Shown here: positions 46,457 to 57,813 of the stretch, in pieces
Numbering within the stretch: the stretch's first letter is position 1
Layout of the letters: every line of letters starts with the position of its first letter
NCBI GenBank assembly: GCA_029844215.1
Contig: CM056738.1
Location: 65,067,593 to 65,131,592, forward strand
Origin: Przewalskia tangutica
Lineage: Eukaryota > Streptophyta > Magnoliopsida > Solanales > Solanaceae
Direction of reading: 5' to 3'
DNA length: 64,000 nucleotides
Notes under the pieces: model-generated
The model's input: the letters and a program-made list of their open reading frames with translations, nothing else
Told to the model about the DNA's origin: nothing
Databases searched by the model: none
Program-made: the position numbers and the translations under genes

Positions 46457-47229
46457 CGGTCCTCTGAACCGCCTATTTTTTCAGGTATATCCTTAACCCT
46501 CTAGAGTTTTGTATGTATTGATGTTGTGATGATGTGTTTTATGTTCGGATAGCTTTGTGCTACAATGTGATTTAGAAACCTGGTTAGTAAGAAAGGGTAA
46601 GCACAGGGTGAGATAATGATGAACCTTAGAATTTCTGATTGAGACCTTAGATGTAAGGCCGTCTTGAGTACAAGACTTTGCGGGTGATCTTTGTCAGAAT
46701 GTATAAGTATACGTGGAGTAATTGTGGGAAAAATTCCTTGGGTGATGTAAAATGGAAGTGGTAGCTTTCATGACCTGTATAGGTAAGATTGTTCCGGATC
46801 GGGGAACAAGAGCTTGATGCGTTAAGTGGGTCGGGTTGGGGCCATGTTGCGGGCCAACCCGCGGCCTGTTTCGAGGTAGGGTCACGAGGGTGCTAGGCCC
46901 AAGTTTAGATGACCATCGTATGAGTTCGTGGATATGTTCGACCAGAAGCGTATCGTGAAGGCCGGGAATGGCCTTAAGGGAGATTTAGGCTAGTAAGATG
47001 ACCAAGTTTGGAGGTGGTGACTCCAAAGTTTTGGAAACTGAAGCGGTGACTGAAGTGTGGTACGTACTGGAAGAGTTCAAGTGTTCGAGAAGGGCACGAC
47101 GAGTAAGGAAGGAAGAGAACGTGTGTTATTACGCGGCCAGGTGCGGCGTTGACAACTTGCTGGAGGAACTTTATCGTTATCCGTCTTGAGAAGGAACATT
47201 CGGGACGAATGTTTCTAAGGAGGGGAGAA
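46457..47229 (+). other. Noncoding spacer replacing pol, element 6
   Basis: It starts at the shared gag junction (GGTATATCCTTAACCCTC) and carries the hairpin 46832-46861. A 63-codon open stretch (46998-47189, MTKFGGGDSKVLETEAVTEV) is homologous in DNA to the other spacers but is interrupted in elements 5 and 7, so I treat it as noncoding. It ends with the polypurine tract. Confidence 0.75.
46832..46861 (+). ncRNA. Conserved hairpin in spacer, element 6, with compensatory pair
   Basis: CGGGTTGG and CCAACCCG. Against elements 4, 5 and 7 the last stem pair is changed on both sides (A-T to G-C), so pairing is kept. Confidence 0.6.
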
Positions 47230-47443
47230 TGTTATACCCTGTATTTCCAGAGTATGTACGTGAGGGCGTACGTATTATAATTTAAGCCTTAAGATTAGGC
47301 AAGGTTCGAAATTTGGGCACAAGTGCCAAAAGGAGTCGTTTTTCGACGAAACGTTTTACTAAACTTGCGAAGGGAAAATTCCGGCTATGTCATTTCTAAT
47401 TTTTGCGGATTTTTCCGAGAGACAAAACATTTTGGACCAACGG

Positions 47444-47465
47444 GAGGGTGACATGTGTCACCCTC
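47444..47465. promoter_or_regulatory. U3 palindrome, perfect, element 6 3' LTR
   Basis: Same arms and TG centre as 41467-41488. Confidence 0.6.
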
Positions 47466-47634
47466 ACATTGGAAGGAAGTGGGGCGACAAAGTGGACGAA
47501 TGGGTCAAGGGAGTTGGTAGGATATTTGTGCAAGTTGGTGTGGTAGATGGATAAGGTGTACTTGGCTTGATCCTAGCCCTACACTTGCCTAACACTTGGA
47601 TGGATCTTGGCAATTGGTTGGCCATTTCTTGACC

Positions 47635-47642
47635 TATAAATA
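47635..47642 (+). promoter_or_regulatory. TATA box, element 6 3' LTR
   Basis: TATAAATA, followed here by a long C run. Confidence 0.6.
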
Positions 47643-49884
47643 CCCCCCCCCCCCTTTGGAATACTTCTTCATCCTAAAATCTTCCTAAGTCTTGAAAGCT
47701 CTCTTCCTCCCCCCTTAGTGTAGTATCTCATCCAAGAGTCCCTCTCCCCCCCCCCCTCTTGAAGGCCCTCGGCCGAACCCCCCTTGCCTAGTGGTTCTAG
47801 CCGAGAACCCCCTCCCCCTAGCCTAGTTGTGCTAGTCGAAATACTACCCCCCCTTTGTGGTATAGAAATACTCTCCAAGTATTGTTATAATGCCCAAATA
47901 CTTTAGCCCAAATACCTTGTAGTATTCCCAAGGTTACCTCTATATGAAAAGCCCGGAAAATACTATCATACTTCCTTTAGCCACTAAACGAAACCCTAAG
48001 GAAATCTTCATTGATAGTTGAAGTATTTGAGTAGAAGTTGGTTAGAACTTCTAAGGGTTGTTTGGAGCGGGTTGGAGCGCACGGAGTAGGAGCTAAACCT
48101 TGCTCAGGATCGACATATAACTTGGATAATTTTGGGCTTATCGAGGTAAACACTCTTGACCTTTTATTGTAATTGGAAATTACATGTTGTAGGAATATAT
48201 AGTTGAAGTATACTATATATATAACTGAATAAAATTGCGGCAATGTCTTTTGACTTAAGCACAATTTAAAGAAGAGAATGAATGTAATTACATAGGGTAT
48301 CAGATGAGACTTGTGTAGCTTTACTGTGAAATAGAATTGTACACGTCCGGATTAGACGTACAACCCCCCCCCCCCTCTAGGGAGTTGTTGGCCTGTTAGC
48401 AGGCCTCGATAGAGGAGGAGATTTACGCGGTTGCGGGGGGGGGGAGGTGCTGCCGAATTTTCTGTAGAATATTCTACGATGAGATCTAGATGTTAATAGG
48501 CGCCTTGTGGCCTCTATAGGTTTAAGTACTACGTGTGGCGTGGTCTACTTGGCTTAAGGAGTAGCCGACGGTTTGAGGTACTTGGAGCGTTTTGCTATTA
48601 GTCGAAAATCGTCGCCAGGTATGTGAAACTCTTCCTATCTTTTCTAGCATGATATGTGTATAACTATGTAGTACGGTAGACGTACATGTGTTAAATGTAT
48701 TTGATTGGTTTAAAACATAAAGTGTTATAACGGCTTTATGGGAAGTTGGTTATAACAACTTTATGTAGGTAAGAAAATGCTTTGTGGTTTTTAAAAGGTA
48801 ACTGATTTGACTTATAACTGACTTGATGTGTGATCATAAAGAACTTGAATAATTAAGAATCCTTTTTGAAAGAAGAGTAAGACTTGGTTTTGAAAACATA
48901 AGAGTTATACTAGCTTTATGGGAAGTTAGGTATAACGTCTTAAGGGAGGTAAAATGAATGGTTTATTGATTTTAAAAGTTAAGAGACTTGATCTTAAAAG
49001 ATAAGAGACTTGACTTAAATGAATTAATATGAATTTTGTGTGAAACCTCATTCATGAGTAATGAGTACTTGGTTTTTAAAAAGGAATAATGTTTTACTGA
49101 TTTCGGAAATCAGAATGAGTATCGACAAACCACTGCAGCGTTAATAAAGGGAAATGTAATGACTAATGAAGTATTATTAAAACCAGTAGAAACCTCCATC
49201 TGCATAGAAGCTAAGATGAGACAAAATGATATTACATTTCCTAGATCATGGCTGCTTAATAAGATTGATTATGAATAAGAATAACCTACTTGCATATAAG
49301 GCATATGTTACTCAATTGTTTTAAAAGAGATTAAGACGTTGAACTATGAAACTTTTCTAAAATAAAGAGACTTGAGTAATTGAAATTAGGCAAACTGGAA
49401 CTAGGGAAAAGAATGTTGTTGAAAAGGAAAGTGTTTTGGTTTACCTAAAAATGTGAGTCACTCTATTTTTATACTACGGGTATCGGGTGACCTTTGTAAA
49501 AGAAATGGATCTTTAAAAGGAATTTAACGTACGTAGTACTTTAGGGTTAAAACCCGGACTTGACATAAAAATGAAAGTACCTTGAGTTATGTATAACTTG
49601 CCTATGCTTGTTGTTGTGTAACTTGCCTATGCTTGTTGTTGTGTAACTTGCCTATGTTTGGTGTTGTGTAACTTGTCTATGCTTACGGTGATAGTCTTTG
49701 TTGTGCAAGAATTGTGTTGCTATACTACCGCGTCTCTCGATGGAGGGCCGATTGACTTGTTGAGAACTTACTTGGACGTACCGGCAGTGACGGGAGATTC
49801 CACGGGTATGCTTCCATTAGCATTGTTACATGGGCATGTCCACACCGTTGATGGATTCTGTGGACATGTGACCATTATGGTTAT

Positions 49885-50260
49885 TTATGGCGAAGTATCG
49901 TGACTTACGGTTGTGACCGGTGCGTGCTGTTTACTTGCCCCCGTCAGCCACGTGACGCAGGTGGATCTGGTAGCGGTTATTGCACTTGCCACGTGTCAGC
50001 TTCGCGGCGAAGTATCGTGACTTACGGTTGTGATCGGGTGCCTGGCCGATTCACTTGCCCCCGTCAGCTACGTGACGCAGGTGGATCTGGTGGAGGCTAG
50101 TGTACTTGCCACGTGTCAGCTTCGCGAGTCAGTGTTTGGATGGAGCTTCGTGACTTACGGTTGTGATCGGGTGCCTGGCCGATTCACTTGCCCCCGTCAG
50201 CTACGTGACGCAGGTGGATCTGGTGGAGGCTAGTGCACTTGCCACGTGTCAGCTTCATGA
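49885..50260. repeat. Tandem repeat, about 115-125 bp, three units, element 6 3' LTR
   Basis: Same unit as 43875-44350 but one unit fewer, and cleaner, with GTGCCTGGCCGATTCAC and ACTTGCCACGTGTCAGCTTC complete. Confidence 0.83.
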
Positions 50261-51001
50261 TATGGTTGTACAGTATTATTGGTACGGTCGGATCTGGTAG
50301 TTATACTTGCCCCGTACGGTTTTATTGACACAGGTGGGACCTGGTGTTCATATATACTCCTTGGTGTTGTTATATCATAGACTGCCGGCAGTGAGGAAGG
50401 AATTCCACGGGCACGAGTGATGATTTGGAGGGCGTGAGTCACGACTTGATATATTTGTTTATATGTGGTGCATCGTAGTTGGTTATCATACATGTCTCTC
50501 GCTTTATATAGATCGCTATGATTTCATTTACTGATTTTTCGATTTCACATACTTGGTACCTGTTGTACTGACCTCCTTCGGGGGGCTGCGTTCATGCCGC
50601 AGGTAGAGGTACATCGGCTGTCGATCCCCGCTTTTAGGATCACCTTTCAGTGTATTGGGAAGCTTCGTTCCTTCGGAGGCTTATCTTTGGTATGTTACCC
50701 TGAGTCTGTAGGTTCTTGTACATTCAGGGGTATGGCGGGGCCCTATCCCGTCATAGTTGTTGTAAAAATCTTAGAGGTTTGTAGCACTGTTGTGGGCAGG
50801 GTTGTAAGGATTGTAACTGTTCAAATGTCTATATATATATATATTGAAAGGCAACCGTTTTGGTTGACCTATTTTCTTTTATCTTGATCCATGTCTATTT
50901 AAATGTTTAAGTTTTTATTTCCGCTGGTTTTTCTCTGATGTAGTATCACTAGGGTGCCCGGGGTAAGGCACCAGTCACGGGCCCGAGTTCGGGTCGTGAC
51001 A

Positions 51002-52410
51002 TATTTGAACCGTGAATAGGTTATACCCGTTTTTAATACTTCCTAACATCTCTTACCAACATCCCCCATAAGACATAGTAAGAACTTAGGAATATTTTAG
51101 ACACACCTTTAGCATAAAAAAAATCAATAACATGAATACTTCCTAATCAGAAGGCAAGTACTTCAAGAAAACAAGTCACGTATACTCCAACTAACAAGAC
51201 AAGTATACTTCAAGAATAAGTCATGTATACTCCAACACAAGGCAAGTATACTTCAAGGATAATCATGTCGATAGAAGGAAGAAGTTCACATACCTCGTGA
51301 CGACTAACCCAAACGACAAGTAGCAATACACTCCAATGTACTTCAACCTTATTAGCTATTCCACCCTCCAAGTAGAATATGCTACACGTAGTACTTCAAC
51401 CTATAATGACGATAGTACATCTATCAATATCATACTTTCTAGTATAAGACTTATACCAAATAATACCCTTTAATTTTACGGAAATTTGGGCAGCATTTCC
51501 TTTGTTTCTACGTACTTTTCCACCTTTTCCAAGGCCCGTATTTCCATAACCCACAAGCCACATTTAAGGCGCAACCAACAGTTAGCCAAAGGGGATTACA
51601 CGCCTAACTGAACGTGTAAAATTATGCCCCATAATCTAAACAAAATAGTCCATAATATACCAACATTTTTAGGGCCATTCTCGGCCAACATCACTTTAAA
51701 TCCAAATCTATTTTCCTTAATTCCTTTTAATCCAACTCAAGTTCCAACATGTATATAAGTTACATTAACTATCTACACAATATTTCCTTCATTATATAGC
51801 ATGCGACAAGTGTTATTAACAACAAAATGGTCAACAATTTCCAATGGCCAATATCAACCAACTCTCGGCCTCAACATCCAAATGTGGTCCAAACCATTTC
51901 TAATATTCATTCTTTCTAGCACAAGGTCATCTACATATATCCACAACATGTAATATCTAACTACATTAAGAGAAAGATGATCATTACCTCAATATAGCCC
52001 AAAATACTCCAAGTCTAACGTCGATCCTTAGCATGTTTAGCTCATTTTCTTTATGTTCCAATCCACAATATACAACCATTAGAAGTTCATAACCAACTTC
52101 TCTTCAAGTTCCAACAGAAAAGTGCAAGAACACCTTAGGTTTTCAAGGTGCGACTAATGGAACAACATAGTATTTTCGGGGTTTAAGGGGTTGTTTATGC
52201 TTAGTATACCACTAGGAATCTTTGGTTTGAATATGGGGATTTATCAACAATGATTGAAGAATTTTATTCTTCTAAGGAGGCCCTTGGCCGAGAGCTCAAA
52301 GGGAGAGGGAGAGAAATGGTCTTGAATTTTTTTTCTAAGTGTTGGACTAGTCTTGCACTAGTAGAGGATATATACTACAACCAAGGGGTGAGATCAAGAC
52401 AAGTGTAGGG
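51002..52410 (-). repeat. LTR D, fragment 3
   Basis: Minus-strand LTR with CACATACCTCGTGACGA, the GGGCAGCATTTCC block, GGGGATTACACGCCTAAC (as in LTR C) and a diverged leader box (about 51985-52040). A promoter-like region near 52320-52400 mirrors 53380-53480. It is interrupted by LINE 2. No genes. Confidence 0.72.
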
Positions 52411-52964
52411 TGAGAACCGAAGAGTCACCTATTCTAATGAATTCAAAGGTTGCGGAAACCAGGGGCAACTCGTCTAAAGAGGCTTGGAAACTTGATGGCT
52501 ACGGGATTCGAAGGGACTACTATTCAATCAAGTCTTGGAAGATCAACTTATGTGGAAATCGAAGGGACACTATTTTCCAATTCGCCTAAGACCTCTCATT
52601 TGGTCTCGGCCAATGGAGTTTTTAATGCCAAACGACTTGAGCCATTTATCGCAACCTTTCCCAATAGTGCACTACTCTTGAATTCCCCAACGAATGCATC
52701 TAATGCACCTACTAAGCATGCAAGGAGTTTTAATTCAACGTAGGAAACTTATGCAGGAATCTCTACAAGTCCTTGTCTAGAATCAAAAGGACTTAAATCT
52801 ATTATGATCTTATCCCCTCTTGTAATGGCACCTTTGAGTGACCACTGCTCCCCTCCCCCATTTCTTATTTGCATAACGTTGAGGATTGAGAACCCTCAAT
52901 GACTGATTGTAGCCATCTTTATTTCCGTTATTAGTAATAATATTTGCATTTACCTAAAAAAAAA
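52411..52964 (+). mobile_element. LINE 2: short LINE-derived insertion with an unidentified 5' part
   Basis: The last 185 bases (about 52780-52964) match the ORF2 end and 3' UTR of LINE 1 (ATCCCCTCTTGTAA, TGAGGATTGAGAACCCTCAA, TAGTAATAATATTT, A tract). Upstream, 52411-52780 does not match LINE 1 and includes a 97-codon open stretch (52450-52743) rich in Asn, Ser and Thr. It may be ORF1 joined by an internal deletion, or transduced sequence. The left edge is approximate. Confidence 0.6.
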
Positions 52965-53038
52965 GGTGTAGCAAGACAAGTGGAGTGGGACCCACCTCCA
53001 CTTGTCTCCAAAATATCTAAGTCAAGCCAAGTCTTCCA
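52965..53038 (-). repeat. LTR D, fragment 4, ending in TSD TTCCA
   Basis: A short U3 piece between LINE 2 and element 7, ending TTCCA (53034-53038), the left target duplication. It continues at 61959. Confidence 0.7.
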
Positions 53039-53253
53039 TGTTATACCCCGTATTTCCAGAGTATGTACGTGAGGGCGTACGTATAAAATTTTAAGCCTTA
53101 AGTTAGGCAAGGACCGAAAATTTTGTGCACAACACACGAAAAGAATCGTTTTCCGACGAAACGTTTTCCAAACTTTGCGAAGGGAAAAAAACGGCTATGT
53201 CATTTATTATTTTTGCGGATTTTTCCGAGAGACGTAATATTTTGGACCAACGA

Positions 53254-53273
53254 GAGGGCGACACTTGGCCCTC
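53254..53273. promoter_or_regulatory. U3 palindrome, altered, element 7 5' LTR
   Basis: GAGGGC and GCCCTC flank GACACTTG. One base has changed in each arm relative to element 3, so symmetry remains, but two bases near the centre are missing. Confidence 0.5.
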
Positions 53274-53435
53274 AAGTGGACGGCAAAGCCATGGGAGTCT
53301 TGGCACGTTTTTTGTGTTGATTTTTGGTCAAGGGTTAGGTAGGATATTTTGTGTAGTAGATGGATAAGGACACATGGGTAAATCCTCACCCTACACTTGC
53401 ACCACACTTGTCTTGATCTTGGCCATTGGTTGTCC

Positions 53436-53443
53436 TATAAATA
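53436..53443 (+). promoter_or_regulatory. TATA box, element 7 5' LTR
   Basis: TATAAATA before a CT-rich leader. Confidence 0.68.
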
Positions 53444-55164
53444 CCCCCTTAGTTGAAGACTTATTCTTCATCCTCACTTGAAATTCCAAGTCTAAAAACC
53501 CTCTCCCCCTTAGTATGGTTTTCGTCCAAGGTCTCCCCCCCCCATTGAGAAGCCTTGGCCGAGAGTATACCCCCCCTTGCCTAGTTGTTTTCGTAAATAC
53601 CCCCCCCCCCCCTTGGTAGAAAAATACTCTCCAAGTATTGTTACTATTCCAAAATACCTTGGCCCAAATACCTTGTAGTATTCCAAGGTTACACCTATAT
53701 GAAAAGCCCAGAAATACTATTATACTTCCTTTAACCACAAAACGAAACCCTAAGGAAATCTTCATAGATAGTTGAAGTATTTGAGTAGAAGTTGGTTAGA
53801 ACTTCTAAGGGTTGTTTGGAGCGGGTTGGAGCGCACGGAGTAGGAGCTAAACCTTGCTCAGGATCGACTTTAAACTTGGATAATTTTGGGCTTATCGAGG
53901 TAAATAATCTTGCCCCCCTATTGTAATTGGAAATTACATACTGTAGTAGTATAGAAATGAATAGAAGATGCATAGGAGGATATTACAGAAGAGAATTGAA
54001 TTGATATCACATCAGAAGAATATTAAAGAAGAAGACTGAACTGTACTTACATAGGACTGTATTTACAGTAGACTTGTGTAGTTTGGCAGGTAGGGAAGTG
54101 CTACCCAATTTTCCGTAGAATAAAGGAATCTGTATCTAGAATTATTCTGCAGAGTAGTCTAGACGTTGATAGACTTATATGACCAATATAGGTTGAAGTA
54201 CTGCGAGTATCGTATTCTACTCGAAGGGTGGAAAAGGCTAGCAGGATTACAGTACGTTGGAGCTATTTGCTAATAGTCGATAAATCGTCACGAGGTATGT
54301 GATTTTTCCTATACTCTTGAGCATGATATTTTAAAAGTATATATATATATATATAGTACGGTAGACGTACGTGTGTTAACTGAACGTAGTTTTACGGCAA
54401 TGTCTTTTGACTTAAGCCTGAATAACAAGAATCTTGAAGTATTCCAAAAGAATTAAGAAACCTTTTCTAAAGAAGAGTAACACTTGGTTTTCAAAGCTTA
54501 AGAGTTATACTAGCTTTATGGGAAGTTAGGTATAACGACTTAAGAGAGATAAGAAGAATGGTTTATTGATTTTAGAAGTTAAGAGACTTAATCTTAAAGG
54601 ATAAGAGGCTTAACTTAATTAAATTGATATGAAAGTTGTTAAGAAGTCTGAAACCTCATTCGTGAGTAATGAGTACTTGGTTTGTAAAAGGAATAATGTT
54701 TTACTGGTTTCGGAAATGAGAATAAGTATCGAACAAACCACAGCAGCGTTAATAAAGGGAAATGTAATGACTAATAAAGTATTATTAAAACCAGTAGAAA
54801 CCTCCATCTGCATAGAAGCTAAGATGAGACAAAATGATATTACATTTCCTAGATCATGGCTGCTTTAATAAGATTGTTATGAACAAGAATAACCTACTCA
54901 CACATAAGGCATATATTACTCAACTGTTTTTAAAAGAGAATTATGTTATTAAATGATTAAGACTATGAACTATGAAATCTTTCAAAAATAAGAAACGTGA
55001 ATATTTGAAATTAGGCAAACTTGAACTTTTGGAAAAGAATGTTGTTACTTGACTTTAAGAGGAAAGTGCTTTGGTTTAAAAAGAAGGGCATAATATTGTC
55101 TTAATTATTTTAAAAGAAAAACATGGTAATATCTTAATCATCTTAAATGAGCGTTTAAATGTTA

Positions 55165-55720
55165 TGGCCACTCGACTCACCGCGTTCATGAGATGAGCGG
55201 AATGTATTTCACTCGACTACCGCGTTCATGAGATGAACCGAATGTATTTCACTCGACTACCGCGTTCACGGGATGAACCGAATGTATTTCACTCGACTAC
55301 CGCGTTATGGGATGAACCGGAATGTATTTCACTCGTCTACCGCGTTCATGTGATGAACCGAATGTATTTCACTCGATCACCGCGTCATGGGATGAACCGA
55401 ATGTATTTCACTCGACTACCGCGTTCATGAGATGAACCGGAATGTATTCCATCCGACTACCGTTCACGTGGATGAACCGAATGTATTTCACTCGACTACC
55501 GCGTTCATGGGATGAACCGAATGTATTTCACTCGACTACCGTTGCGAGATGAACCGAATGTATTCCATCCGACTACCGCGTTCATGGATGAACCGGAATG
55601 TATTTCACTCGACTACCGCGTCATGGATGAACCGGAATGTATACCACCGATTTGATACCGAGTCCATGAGATGGACCGGAATGTATTCCATACGATTTCA
55701 CCTCGAGTCCATGAGATGGG
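55165..55720. repeat. Tandem repeat, 40-42 bp, about 12 units, element 7 5' LTR
   Basis: Units share AATGTATTTCACTCGACTAC and CGCGTTCATG. ACCGAATG replaces the ACCGGGAATG of the sister array in most units. Confidence 0.88.
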
Positions 55721-56373
55721 CCGAGACATGTTACACGATCACATGACTTATACCTAGATCACGGCGGTGAGGAAGGAGTTCCACGCATGAGGATGACTTT
55801 GAGGCGTGAGTCACCGACTTGACATGACTGCTTTTATATTGTGAACTGTAGTTTTGTTATCATACATGTCTCCTGTTTTGTTATAGACTACTATGATTTC
55901 ATTTACACTATTTTCAGTTTCACATACTTGGTACCTGTTGTACTGACCTCCTTCGGGGGCCTGCGTTCATGCCGCAGGTAGAGGTACATCGGTCATCGAT
56001 CCCCGCTTCTAGGATCACAAATCAGCGTATTGGGAAGCCCCGTTTCTTCGGAGGCTTATCTTTTGGTATGTTACCCTGAGTCTGTAGGTTCTTGTACATT
56101 CAGGGGTATGGCGGGGCCCTGTCCCGTCATAGTTGTTGTCACTTTCTTAGAGGTCTGTAGTACTGTTGTGGGCAGAATTTGTAAAAAGGATAATTGTTCG
56201 GGTTTTTATGTATATATATACAGAAGGCAACTGTTTTGGTTGGCCTGTTTATTTATCATATCTCTTGTTTCATGTTTATGTTTTATTTCCGCTGGTTTTT
56301 CTCTGATGTTGTATCACTAGGGTGCCCGGGGTAAGGCACCAGTCACGGGCCCCGGAACGGGTCGTGACAAAAG

Positions 56374-56385
56374 TGGTATCAGAGC
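56374..56385 (+). other. Primer binding site of element 7, intact
   Basis: TGGTATCAGAGC, four bases after the 5' LTR end at 56369. Confidence 0.88.
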
Positions 56386-56575
56386 AGTTAATCCTCGGAA
56401 AGTGTCTACAGACCGTGTCTAGTAGAGTCTTGATTATCGGTGTGTTGTGCACCACATCTATAATCAGGAGGCTGCAGGACATTTAGGATTGGTTTCCATT
56501 CTTCTCATTCTGAGATCGTGCCTTAGAGCTGTGTTATAAGTTGGACCCCTCTGACGTATTTCGTTTTTACCAGTT

Positions 56576-57813
56576 ATGCCTCCGCGCAAGGCAACCCGGG
56601 CTCAGATGGGCAAGGCAGCCGATGGAGCTGCTAGTATGATTTAGAGTAGTACGAGGGCGCAGGCCCGGACATTACCTGAGATAATGCTTCAGACGGCGAG
56701 TTTTGCGACGCCGCCAGCCCCAGCAGAGTTTAGAGCCGCAACAGTGGCTGCTGAGACTCCAGTCCCACAACCTGGAGCAGAGGAGTTAGGGTACAAAGAG
56801 ATGGCCCAATTATTGGCCAGGATAGTGGCAAGGCACGAGGATAGGCTGGACGCAGCAGTCCCAGTAGTACCCATGGTTCACCCGAGATCGGATAGTTTGA
56901 GGTTACGGGACTTTCTGAGTTGTAGCCCGCCAGAGTTCTACGGTCGAGGCACGAGGATGATCCGCAGGAGTTCATTCAGCGATTCCGGATCATGAGAGTG
57001 ATCAAGGCTTGGAGACCGAGTCGGTGGTCTTAGGTTCGCATCGGCCGCGTGATATCGCGATGGTGGTTTGATTCGTGGAGTCGTCTCGGGAGAGTATGCA
57101 CTTCGGCCGTATGGGACGAGTTCTCGGGGCATTTCTTGCACACTTCTTGCTTCCACGGATGAGAAGGGCTCGGCCGACAGATTTTTGACGTTGAGGCACG
57201 GCGTGCGGTTGGGAGTACAATGTGCGGTTTGACTCACTAGCTCGACGTCCCGCATTGCAGCCGACATGGAGGGCGAGTGCACCGCCACGCCACCGGGCTT
57301 GATGACTACTTGGCGAGAGGCTTGTTCGAGTAGCTCTTCACCGGTGGCATGGACATTGCCCGCATCTGAGCTTATGCACTTGGATGTGAGAGCGGAGAGG
57401 TCGGCGAAATGACCGAGATCGCAGAAGAGAGGCGGGACACCGGGTCCTTTGGTAACTTCGAGGCGGACCGCAAGAATAAAGCTAGTTATGTACCTCCGCC
57501 AAGATGCAGTGGTCCTCCGCGCCTTCTTGGGCGTTCGGTATTCGGAGCCGGTCGAGCTCGGGCTGGGTTACAGATATACACGGGTTCTAGCCAGCAGGAT
57601 TCATGTCCCCCTCAGTGTGCACGATGTGGCAAGCGTCATCCCGGGGAATGTCGTTTTCTTACTGGTACTTGTTTCACCTGCGGCCGTCAGGGCCATGTGA
57701 CGAGAGACTGTGCTTATAGGAGGGGTACAAGCAGAATGACGCAGCCTACCGGGTCAGTGGCAGGATCATCGCCTTCTACAGCTATGCGCCCTGCAGGGCA
57801 GGCCTATGATTAG
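56576..57813 (+). pseudogene. Gag of element 7, frameshifted
   Basis: The ATG at 56576 reads MPPRKATRAQMGKAADGAAS, then one TAG. The frame reopens (about 56684-56995) with TPVPQPGAEELGYKEMAQLL and LRLRDFLSCSPPEFYGRG. The capsid middle (57000-57400) is scrambled by small indels. The C-terminal part (57409-57813) is open, with both knuckles complete: CARCGKRHPGEC and CFTCGRQGHVTRDC. It ends SPSTAMRPAGQAYD and a stop, just before the spacer junction. The losses fall at GG and CNG sites, so some may be sequence error. The native gag could have been intact. Confidence 0.83.

Larger units (their letters stand above)
41253..51001 (+). mobile_element. Element 6: complete gag-only LTR retrotransposon
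   Basis: LTR 41253-45067, PBS, gag pseudogene, spacer with hairpin, polypurine tract (47218-47229), LTR 47230-51001. The flanks CATTT (41248-41252) and TATTT (51002-51006) fit a target duplication with one mismatch. The interior is about 2.2 kb without pol. It lies inside LTR D. Confidence 0.88.
47230..51001 (+). repeat. 3' LTR of element 6 (subfamily A)
   Basis: A 3772-bp partner of 41253-45067. The U5 is better preserved than in the 5' LTR (CTCCTTCGGGGGGCTGCG is intact). Confidence 0.9.
53039..56369 (+). repeat. 5' LTR of element 7 (subfamily A)
   Basis: 3331 bp. The first 2 kb are nearly identical to 58613-60720. It has a leader box (about 53856-53905), a 230-bp module (about 54640-54870) and a (TA)n run near 54338-54356 longer than in the 3' LTR. 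No internal gene. Confidence 0.92.

Noticed and set aside
46998..47189. Small ORF starting MTKFGGGDSKVLE in the spacer
   Set aside because: The same DNA in elements 5 and 7 has a stop shortly after the start, and no domain is recognisable. It is better seen as conserved noncoding spacer.
54338..54356. (TA)n run as a special element
   Set aside because: A short microsatellite inside the LTR, with fewer repeats in the sister LTR near 59911. Ordinary slippage.
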